Assembly (NCBI RefSeq): GCF_022095675.1 | Contig: NZ_JAHYSG010000166.1 | Span: forward strand, 1-20,339 | Length of the DNA: 20,339 nucleotides | Reading direction: 5' to 3' | Origin: Dactylosporangium sp. AC04546 | GTDB taxonomy: Bacteria > Actinomycetota > Actinomycetes > Mycobacteriales > Micromonosporaceae | In this document: piece after piece, positions 9,361-14,802 of the stretch | Layout of the letters: each line of letters begins with the position of its first letter | Position numbering within the stretch: position 1 is the stretch's first letter | Translations under genes and position numbers: made by a program | Notes under the pieces: generated by a model | Told to the model about the DNA's origin: nothing | Database searches by the model: none | The model's input: the letters and a program-made list of their open reading frames with translations, nothing else

Positions 9361-9383
9361 ACCATAGCGACGGCCACCGACAA
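9361..9383 (-). promoter_or_regulatory. RecA-NDp / PafBC-type DNA-damage promoter of the DUF4132-SWIM operon
   Basis: On the minus strand the sequence reads TTGTCGGTG (9383-9375), exactly 8 bp, then TATGGT (9366-9361). This fits every specified base of the actinobacterial RecA-NDp consensus TTGTCRGTG-N8-TAnnnT, which in mycobacteria is served by the WYL-domain activator PafBC and drives most LexA-independent DNA-damage genes. The expected transcription start is near 9354, giving a leader of about 86 nt before the GTG at 9268. The match and spacing are seen directly; damage induction in this organism is inferred. Confidence 0.75.
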
Positions 9384-9489
9384 AATCCGGATCGGCGGGT
9401 CGTACGCTGCGACAACGCAAGATCGACCGGCTCAGCACCACCCAATGATCATGAAGGACTCAAAAGGGGAAAATCGGATCCCCGGAAAA

Positions 9490-9512
9490 GTGTCGGACCC
9501 TCCTGTTACACC
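9490..9512 (+). promoter_or_regulatory. Partial RecA-NDp-like promoter for a leaderless mmcQ/yjbR-family mRNA
   Basis: Plus strand reads GTGTCGGAC (9490-9498), 8 bp, then TACACC (9507-9512). It keeps the TGTCRG core and the exact 8-bp spacing of the RecA-NDp consensus, but misses the first T, the last two bases of the upstream box and the final T of the -10. The -10-like hexamer ends 6 nt before the ATG at 9519, so transcription would start at or next to the start codon, giving a leaderless mRNA as is common in actinobacteria. Confidence 0.5.
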
Positions 9513-9518
9513 AGAGTC

Positions 9519-9884
9519 ATGGGGATCCGAACCGGACGCGGGGTGAGCGTCGAAGAAGCGCTCCGTATGGTTCTTACGTTGCCCGAGGTCGAGCAGCGGC
9601 AGCACGGCAACCACATCGGGTTCCGCGTGCGTGACCAGGGCTTCGCCTACCTGTGCGCGGACGACAGCACGATGCTGGTCAAGGCCACGCGCGAGGAGCA
9701 GGCGGCGCTGATCGAGGACGACCCGCGGGCCTACAAGAAGGCGCGCACGTGGGGCCGGATCGGCTGGGTCCAGGTGCGCTTACGCAAGGCGCACGAGGAG
9801 GAGGTCGCCGACCTCATCACGGAGGCCTGGCGGATGACGGCGCCGCCGCAGATCGTGGCGAACGCCGGCCTCACGGTGATCTGA
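9519..9884 (+). CDS. MmcQ/YjbR family DNA-binding-fold protein
   Basis: A 121-residue single-domain protein with the pattern of the MmcQ/YjbR (DUF419) family: an N-terminal helix VEEALRMVLTLPEVEQ, the beta strands IGFRVRDQGFAYLCAD and STMLVKA, then a glycine-tryptophan turn IGWVQVRL and a C-terminal helix ending LITEAWRMTAPPQIV. The fold is CyaY-like, often annotated as DNA-binding, and the family name comes from a gene in the mitomycin cluster; its biochemistry is poorly known. The ATG at 9519 is preferred because a promoter-like motif places the transcript start there; an in-frame GTG at 9543 is the alternative. It is divergent from the DUF4132 operon and shares its 250-bp intergenic region, with DNA-damage-type promoter motifs pointing both ways. 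Confidence 0.85.
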   Translation: MGIRTGRGVSVEEALRMVLTLPEVEQRQHGNHIGFRVRDQGFAYLCADDSTMLVKATREEQAALIEDDPRAYKKARTWGRIGWVQVRLRKAHEEEVADLITEAWRMTAPPQIVANAGLTVI

Positions 9885-9897
9885 CGGAAGGGGGCGT

Positions 9898-10029
9898 TCA
9901 GCGCAGGGCGGACAGGAGGGTCGCCGCCAGGCCGGCCGTGAGCGCGGCCAACAGGGCGATCACCAGGACGAAACGCCAGGTGAACCTGACGGTGTGGCCG
10001 GCCGCGGCGAAGATCTTCATGGTGCGCAT
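9898..10029 (-). CDS. Small putative membrane peptide (43 aa)
   Basis: Short open frame with ATG at 10029 and a second in-frame ATG at 10020. It encodes a basic amphipathic N-terminus (MKIFAAAGHTVRFTWR) followed by one hydrophobic helix of about 20 residues (FVLVIALLAALTAGLAATLL), the layout of a single-pass membrane peptide. I do not recognise a family. It ends 13 bp from the stop of the mmcQ/yjbR-like gene (convergent) and is divergent from the SARP gene, with the heptamer repeat array immediately upstream. Reality as a gene is likely but unproven, since short hydrophobic frames arise easily in GC-rich DNA. Confidence 0.5.
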   Translation of the reverse strand: MRTMKIFAAAGHTVRFTWRFVLVIALLAALTAGLAATLLSALR

Positions 10030-10040
10030 GGGACCACCCG

Positions 10041-10079
10041 CACCTGACGCCCACCTGTGGCCCGCCTGAAGCCACCTGA
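10041..10079. promoter_or_regulatory. Four heptamer direct repeats with helical-turn spacing: candidate SARP operator
   Basis: Plus-strand heptamers CACCTGA (10041), CACCTGT (10052), CGCCTGA (10063) and CACCTGA (10073) start 11, 11 and 10 bp apart, so all fall on one face of the helix. SARP regulators typically bind direct heptamers at 11-bp pitch just upstream of the -10. The array sits between the small membrane peptide gene and the SARP gene. The last copy also forms a dyad with TCAGGT at 10085-10090 (6-bp arms, 5-nt centre). Confidence 0.55.
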
Positions 10080-10119
10080 ACGGCTCAGGTATCCGGGGTG
10101 GCTGCCGATCGCGGCGGGC

Positions 10120-11964
10120 GTGGACGTGGACGTGCGGGTGCTCGGGCGCATCGAGGTCGTCGAGCGGCGGGACGACGAGGTGGTGCCGGGGCGGCGGGTG
10201 ACCGGGGACGACTTGCCGCGGCGGGCGCGGCAGGTGCTCGGGGTGCTGGCCGCGCGGCACGACCGGGTGCAGTCGAAGGACGCGCTCGCCGACGCGGTCT
10301 GGGGTGAGGACCTGCCCGGCAACCACGCGGCCGCGCTGGAGCACTACGTGTCGGTGCTGCGGCGCACGCTGCAGCCGGGCGTGCCGACGGCGCGGTCGTT
10401 CATCGTGACGCGCGCCGGTGGCTATGTGTTCGCGACCGACCGGGCCAGCCTCGACCTCGCCGAGCTGCGGACCGCGGCGCGGATCGCGCAGGCGCAGCCC
10501 GGGCGGGCCGACGTGCGCGAGCTGATCGTGCGGCTGGCGGTGGACCTGCCGTTCGGCGAGGACGAGTACGCGGAGTGGGCCGCGCCGGCCCGCGTCGAGG
10601 TGCGCGCCGCCGTCGTCGGGGCGCTGCTCGACCTGGCCGAGACGGAGGCCGGCGCCGGCACCGACCCGGCCCACGCGCAGCGGCTCGCCCGCGACGCGAT
10701 CGAGCTGGAGCCGTTTTCCGAGCGTGCCTACCGGGTGGCGATGCGCGCGAGTGCGGCGCTCGGGCGGCCGGATGAGGTGATCCGGTGGTACGACCAGTGC
10801 CGCCGCGCCCTCGGCCAGGAGCTCGGGATCGCGCCGTCCGGCGAGACCACTGCGCTCCTCGCGCAGCTGCGGGACAACCCGGCCCCGGCCCACGACCGCC
10901 GCCGCGGCGACCGCCGACGACCGGTCCCCGCCGCCCGCCAGCAGCGCCCGGCCGCGGGCGCGGGCGCCGCTCATGACCGCGACGACCAAGGCACCCAGTC
11001 CGACGCTGACGAGCACAACCGGCGGCCCGGCGAGCGTGGGGCCGGCGAGACGGGGCGGCTGGCCATCGTCCGGGAGTTACGCACCACGCCGGCCACGTCG
11101 GGCGCGGCGGCCGGGTTCGTGGGGCGGGAAGCGGAGCTGCGGGCGCTCGCGTACGGGCCCGGGATCGTGCACGTCGTCGGGCCGGCCGGCGCCGGGAAGT
11201 CGGCGGCGCTGGCGCGGCTGCGGGAGACGAACCCGGCGACCGTCGGGCTCGGCAAGGGGCCCGGGCCCGGGGGCGCGCTGCGGCTCGGGTGGCTGCGAAC
11301 AGTGCTGCAGCAGCTGAACGCGCCCGCCGACGCCGTGCTCGACGCCGCCATGGCCGAGCGACGGCACCTCACCCCGGGCGAGCTCGACGACATCGGCGAG
11401 CGGATCGAAGGCAGGACCATCGCCGTCGACGACGCCGAGCACCTCGACGCCGACTCGGTCGCCGAGCTGCGGTGGCTGCGGGAGCGCGGAGTCCGGGTCG
11501 TCGTGTCGTACCGGTACCCGTCGGGGATCGCCGGGCGGCCGCTCGGAGACCTCGGGGGCGACCTCGTGCTGCGCCTCGCCCCGCTCGGGGCCGGCGACCT
11601 CGACGCCGCGACGCTGGAGCGCAGCGGCGGCATCCCGGCCCTGGTCGACCCCGGGCCGGCCGCCGAGGAGGTCGCCATGCACCTCGCCCGGCAGCGAACC
11701 CGGTGGATGCCGCCCGCCGCCTGGGAGATCCTCCGGCTCACCGCCGCCCTCGGGTCGCTGCGGGTCGAGCAGGTCGCGGCCGTCGGCGGGCTCGACGTTG
11801 ACGAGGTGCTCGCCGCCGTCGACCAGCTCGTCCACGCCCACCTGCTGGTCGACGGGCCCGGCGGGCACGTCCGCCACCGCAGCGACCTGGTCAGGAGCGC
11901 CGTCGCCGCCCAGGTCTCCGCCGCCCACGGGCACCATCTGCGAGTTCGCCTAACCAGAACATAA
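10120..11964 (+). CDS. SARP/AfsR-type transcriptional regulator with ATPase domain
   Basis: From the GTG at 10120 the product is 614 residues. Residues about 1-104 are an OmpR-like winged helix (VRVLGRIEV at the start, then ALADAVWGEDLP, and ends in GGYVFATD). Residues about 111-251 are a bacterial transcriptional activation domain (LIVRLAVDLPFGEDEYAEW through QCRRALGQELGIAPSGET). A polar linker of about 80 residues follows, then a P-loop NTPase of STAND/AfsR type: Walker A GPAGAGKS (354-361) and Walker B RTIAVDDAEHLD (about 432-443). The C-terminus lacks the TPR repeats of full-length AfsR. The frame stays open to a GTG at 10057, but that would place the heptamer repeats inside the coding region, and SARPs normally begin right at the VRVLG strand. 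Such proteins activate secondary-metabolite or stress genes; the target here is unknown. Confidence 0.85.
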   Translation: MDVDVRVLGRIEVVERRDDEVVPGRRVTGDDLPRRARQVLGVLAARHDRVQSKDALADAVWGEDLPGNHAAALEHYVSVLRRTLQPGVPTARSFIVTRAGGYVFATDRASLDLAELRTAARIAQAQPGRADVRELIVRLAVDLPFGEDEYAEWAAPARVEVRAAVVGALLDLAETEAGAGTDPAHAQRLARDAIELEPFSERAYRVAMRASAALGRPDEVIRWYDQCRRALGQELGIAPSGETTALLAQLRDNPAPAHDRRRGDRRRPVPAARQQRPAAGAGAAHDRDDQGTQSDADEHNRRPGERGAGETGRLAIVRELRTTPATSGAAAGFVGREAELRALAYGPGIVHVVGPAGAGKSAALARLRETNPATVGLGKGPGPGGALRLGWLRTVLQQLNAPADAVLDAAMAERRHLTPGELDDIGERIEGRTIAVDDAEHLDADSVAELRWLRERGVRVVVSYRYPSGIAGRPLGDLGGDLVLRLAPLGAGDLDAATLERSGGIPALVDPGPAAEEVAMHLARQRTRWMPPAAWEILRLTAALGSLRVEQVAAVGGLDVDEVLAAVDQLVHAHLLVDGPGGHVRHRSDLVRSAVAAQVSAAHGHHLRVRLTRT

Positions 11965-11971
11965 CCGAAAT

Positions 11972-12011
11972 GTCGGAAATGTCAGGCGCGCCAGCGCCTG
12001 ACATTTCCGAC
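11972..12011. terminator. 18-bp perfect inverted repeat after the SARP gene
   Basis: GTCGGAAATGTCAGGCGC (11972-11989), loop GCCA, then its exact complement (11994-12011). The hairpin starts 8 bp after the SARP stop. No T-run follows, which is usual for actinobacterial intrinsic terminators. It could equally be a protein-binding palindrome or a dispersed palindromic repeat, because an 18-bp perfect stem is longer than most terminators and its halves contain ATGTCGG and ATGTCAG in tandem. Confidence 0.7.
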
Positions 12012-12045
12012 GACGGAAGCCGACACAGCGAACCCGGGAAACCCG

Positions 12046-12075
12046 TTGCGGTCCCACCGATACCAGCAGTATGGT
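12046..12075 (+). promoter_or_regulatory. Candidate promoter of the Nudix-PurA-like operon
   Basis: TTGCGG (12046-12051), an 18-bp spacer and TATGGT (12070-12075) form a reasonable vegetative-type promoter. The predicted start near 12082 leaves a leader of about 55 nt before the GTG at 12137. Confidence 0.45.
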
Positions 12076-12082
12076 TCTTCTC

Positions 12083-12115
12083 AAGACGAGTAAGACTCAG
12101 TAAGAGAAAGACTCG
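12083..12115. promoter_or_regulatory. Repeat-rich leader: candidate operator of the Nudix/wHTH regulator
   Basis: Just downstream of the putative -10 lies an unusually A-rich stretch with AAGAC at 12083, 12092 and 12108, AAGAG at 12102, GTAAGA twice exactly 10 bp apart (12090, 12100), and a GAGT-AAG-ACTC dyad (12088-12098). CGAGT at 12087-12091 and ACTCG at 12111-12115 are also inverted. An operator here would overlap the transcription start and allow repression. Repeats are seen; the binding role is inferred. Confidence 0.4.
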
Positions 12116-12136
12116 AACCGAGAAGGACCAGCGATC

Positions 12137-12880
12137 GTGGAAGAAGCCGAGTTCCTCGCCAGCTACGACCCCCGCGCCTACCCGCCCGTGGCGGTGACCG
12201 TCGACGTGGTCGCGTTCACCATCCGCCAGGACGAGCTCACCGTCCTGCTCGTGCGCCGCGCCTGCCCGCCCAGCGAAGGCATGTGGGCGCTGCCCGGCGG
12301 CTTCGTGCGCGAGTGGGAGGACCTCGCCACGGCGGCCGCCCGGGAGCTGGCCGAGGAGACCGGCGTCGCCACCGCGCACCGCCGGCTGCACCTCGAGCAG
12401 CTCGGCACCTACGGCGCGCCGGACCGCGACCCGCGCATGCGCGTCGTATCGGTCGCGTACCTGGCGTTCGCCCCGCACCTGCCCGACCCCGTCCCCGGCA
12501 GCGACGCCCGGGTGGCGGCCTGGACGCCGGTGCACGAGGCGACCGAGCTGGCCTTCGACCACGCCACGATCCTGGCCGACGGCCTGGAGCGGGCCCGGTC
12601 GAAGCTCGAGTACACGCCGTTGGCGACGAGGTTCGTCGACGACGAGTTCACGATCGCCGACCTGCGGGGCGTGTACGAGATCGTGTGGGGCGAACCCCTG
12701 CACGCCGGCAACTTCCACCGCAAGGTGCTGTCGGTGCCCGGCTTCGTCGAGAGCACCGGCGCGATGACCGAGCGCGGCGGCGCGCGCGGCGGGCCCCGGG
12801 CCAAGCTGTACCGCGCCGGCGACGCCCGGCTGCTGCACCCGGCGCTGCTCATGCCGAGCCGGGAGGAGACCGTGCGATGA
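12137..12880 (+). CDS. NrtR-type Nudix domain / winged-helix transcriptional regulator
   Basis: A 247-residue protein. Residues about 15-150 are a Nudix fold with a complete Nudix box from Gly55 to Val77 (Glu61, then REL-A-EETGV with Arg69, Glu70, Glu73, Glu74), so hydrolysis is not excluded. Residues about 160-235 match the C-terminal winged helix of NrtR regulators: FTIADLRGVYEIVWGEPL, NFHRKVLSVPGFVESTG and a final RAKLYR. NrtR proteins repress NAD-metabolism genes and are released by ADP-ribose or related nucleotides. No NAD biosynthesis gene is present here; the operon instead encodes a PurA-like ligase, so the effector and target differ or remain unknown. GTG start with AGAAGGA (12121-12127) 9 nt upstream. 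Its last bases overlap the next gene by 4 bp (ATGA). Autoregulation through the upstream repeats is likely. Confidence 0.88.
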   Translation: MEEAEFLASYDPRAYPPVAVTVDVVAFTIRQDELTVLLVRRACPPSEGMWALPGGFVREWEDLATAAARELAEETGVATAHRRLHLEQLGTYGAPDRDPRMRVVSVAYLAFAPHLPDPVPGSDARVAAWTPVHEATELAFDHATILADGLERARSKLEYTPLATRFVDDEFTIADLRGVYEIVWGEPLHAGNFHRKVLSVPGFVESTGAMTERGGARGGPRAKLYRAGDARLLHPALLMPSREETVR

Positions 12881-13812
12881 CCCCGCTGGAGGCGATCGCG
12901 TACGTCGAGACGGCGACCGCCGACGAACTCTTCGGCGGCGACGACCCGGCCCGGCAGTACCGCCGGCTCGCCCGCCTCACGCATCCCGACACGGCAGGCC
13001 CGGGAGGCGCCCGGGCGTTCGCGCGGCTCGCCGAACTGTGGCACAGCCGCGGGACGATCCGCAGCCCCCGCGGGCGGTACTCGACGAACCACCGGGACTT
13101 CGAGGGCGACCTGGCCAACCTGTACCGCGTGCCGGAGGGCCACCTGAAGCTGGTGCGCGACCCGTCGTGCAACGACCTCATGGCCCGCGAGGCGAAGGCC
13201 CTGCGCCGGCTGGCCGAGCGCGGCGACCCGCGGTACCTGCCGTACGTGCCGAGGCTGGTGGACAGCTTCCGGCACAAGGACGGCGGCGTGGTCCGGCGGG
13301 CCAACGTCATCGCCACGACGGCGGACGACCTGCACAGCCTGTCCGAGATCAAAGAACCGCTCGACCCGCGCGACGCCGCGTGGATGTGGCGGCGGCTGCT
13401 GGTCGCGCTCGGCATGGCGCACCGGGCCGGCGTGGTGCACGGTGCGGTACTGCCGGAACACGTCCTCATCCAGCCCGAGGACCACGGCGTGATCCTCGTG
13501 GACTGGTGCTACAGCGCCGCGGAGCCGGGCGAGCGCATCGCCGCGATCGTCCCGCGCCACCGCGACCACTACCCGCCCGAGGTACTCGCGAAGGAGACCC
13601 CGGGACCGTTCACCGACCTGGCCATGGCCGCCCGGCTCATGACCGACCTGATGGGCGACCGCGCACCGCAACCGCTGCGCCGGTTCGCCGACGGCTGCCG
13701 GCTCGCCTCGCCGCGCCAGCGCCCCGACGACGCGTGGTGGCTGCTGGCGGAGCTCGACGAGCTGCTGCACCGCCTGTACGGCCCCCGCAAGTTCCGACCA
13801 TTCACCCTGTAG
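12877..13812 (+). CDS. J-domain plus kinase-like (probable pseudokinase) protein
   Basis: A 311-residue cytoplasmic protein. The N-terminal 60 residues form a short J-domain-like helical hairpin with an intact HPD motif (His36-Pro37-Asp38 in RLTHPDTAG), the element by which J proteins stimulate Hsp70 ATPase. Residues about 75-300 look like a protein-kinase fold: a possible beta-3 lysine in LKLVRD (Lys91), an alpha-C Glu105 in MAREAKAL, a catalytic-loop equivalent VVHGAVLPEHVLI (187-198) and a DFG equivalent VDWCYS (Asp209). The loop has HGA where active kinases have HRD or HGD, and His in place of the Asn, so I predict weak or no phosphotransfer. ATG start overlaps the regulator stop by 4 bp. 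Likely an adaptor or client-recruiting protein for the VWA and PurA-like products; partners are inferred. Confidence 0.8.
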   Translation: MTPLEAIAYVETATADELFGGDDPARQYRRLARLTHPDTAGPGGARAFARLAELWHSRGTIRSPRGRYSTNHRDFEGDLANLYRVPEGHLKLVRDPSCNDLMAREAKALRRLAERGDPRYLPYVPRLVDSFRHKDGGVVRRANVIATTADDLHSLSEIKEPLDPRDAAWMWRRLLVALGMAHRAGVVHGAVLPEHVLIQPEDHGVILVDWCYSAAEPGERIAAIVPRHRDHYPPEVLAKETPGPFTDLAMAARLMTDLMGDRAPQPLRRFADGCRLASPRQRPDDAWWLLAELDELLHRLYGPRKFRPFTL

Positions 13813-13836
13813 ATCACGTTGTAAGGGAGAACCAAC

Positions 13837-14802
13837 ATGGGAAGCGGGATCTGGTCCACCGACGTCTACGACGCCGCCGACCGCTACCGGCGGGCCACCG
13901 GAGCGAGCGCCTTCGCGTACAGCGACTCCGGCGCCCGCAGTACACACAAGTCCCTTGACCCGAAGGGCGTCGGCGTCCGCGAGAGCCGGGACTCGGACGA
14001 GCACCCGAACTCGGTCGCGATCGCCGTGCTGTTCGACGTGACGGGCTCGATGGGGTCCGTCCCCCGGGTCCTCCAGCAGAAGCTGCCCCAGCTCCTCGGC
14101 CTGCTGCTGCGGAAGGGATACTGCACCGACCCGCAGATCCTGTTCGGCGCGATCGGCGACGCCACGTGCGACCGGGCGCCGCTGCAGGTCGGGCAGTTCG
14201 AGTCGGACAACCGGCTCGACGAGGACCTCGGGCGCTTCCTGCTGGAGGGTGGCGGCGGCGGGCAGATGACCGAGTCGTACGAGCTGGCGATGTACTTCAT
14301 GGCCCGCCACACCAGCATCGACTGCTACGAGCAGCGCGGCCGCCGCGGGTACCTCTTCATCATCGGCGACGAGCAGGCGTACCGGAAGGTGAAGCCGGAC
14401 GAGGTCAAGCACGTGATCGGCGACAAGCTCGCCGAGCCGATCGCCCTGCGGGCCATGGTGGACGAGCTGCGCCAGATGTACGACACGTACTACATCCTGC
14501 CGGCCGGCGCCTCGTACGCCGGGAACTCGACGATCCTCGACTTCTGGCGCAACCTGCTCGGCCAGAACGTCATCGAGCTCGACGACCTCGACGCGGTGTG
14601 CGAGACGATCGCGCTCACCGTCGGGCTCGGCGAGGACGCGATCGACCTCGACGAGGGCCTCGACGACCTGCGCGACATCGGCTCGGCGTCGACCACGACC
14701 GTCGGCAAGGCGCTCGCGCGCATCGGCGGCGACCGCGGCCCGGTCGCGACCGGCGCCGCCCCGGCCGACCTGGCCGCGCCCGCGGCGGTGGAACGGCTGT
14801 AA
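13837..14802 (+). CDS. VWA domain protein with intact MIDAS
   Basis: A 321-residue cytoplasmic protein consisting mostly of a von Willebrand A domain. The MIDAS is complete: FDVTGSM (Asp67, Thr69, Ser71), Thr145 in GGGGQMTESYE, and Asp178 in FIIGDEQ. The N-terminal 55 residues are polar and include a Ser/Arg/Asp-rich stretch; the C-terminal 60 are acidic (IDLDEGLDDL) and then Ala/Pro-rich. MIDAS domains bind a divalent metal and grip an acidic residue of a partner, so a scaffold role within this operon is likely. It shows no close resemblance to the VWA protein of the minus-strand operon apart from the MIDAS. AAGGGAGA (13823-13830) lies 6 nt before the ATG. The stop overlaps the next start by 1 bp (TAATG), so coupling with the ligase gene is expected. 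Confidence 0.85.
   Translation: MGSGIWSTDVYDAADRYRRATGASAFAYSDSGARSTHKSLDPKGVGVRESRDSDEHPNSVAIAVLFDVTGSMGSVPRVLQQKLPQLLGLLLRKGYCTDPQILFGAIGDATCDRAPLQVGQFESDNRLDEDLGRFLLEGGGGGQMTESYELAMYFMARHTSIDCYEQRGRRGYLFIIGDEQAYRKVKPDEVKHVIGDKLAEPIALRAMVDELRQMYDTYYILPAGASYAGNSTILDFWRNLLGQNVIELDDLDAVCETIALTVGLGEDAIDLDEGLDDLRDIGSASTTTVGKALARIGGDRGPVATGAAPADLAAPAAVERL

Noticed and set aside
6002..9367. Plus-strand open frame of about 1,120 codons opposite the DUF4132 gene
   Set aside because: Low-complexity Arg/Gly/Pro translation with no recognisable domain; a shadow of the DUF4132 gene.
5937..9383. Upstream in-frame extension of the AAA ATPase across the DUF4132 gene
   Set aside because: The extension is a low-complexity Arg/Ala frame in the wrong phase of DUF4132; the GTGA overlap at 5933-5936 marks the true start.
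9442..9489. ATGATCAT palindrome and GGGG...CCCC inverted repeat ahead of the mmcQ/yjbR-like gene, and a 33-codon frame starting there
   Set aside because: Short arms and low specificity; the peptide has no features and runs into the real gene in another frame.
10057..10119. N-terminal extension of the SARP gene from GTG 10057
   Set aside because: It would translate the heptamer array and adds 21 residues ahead of the normal SARP first strand. Kept only as an alternative.
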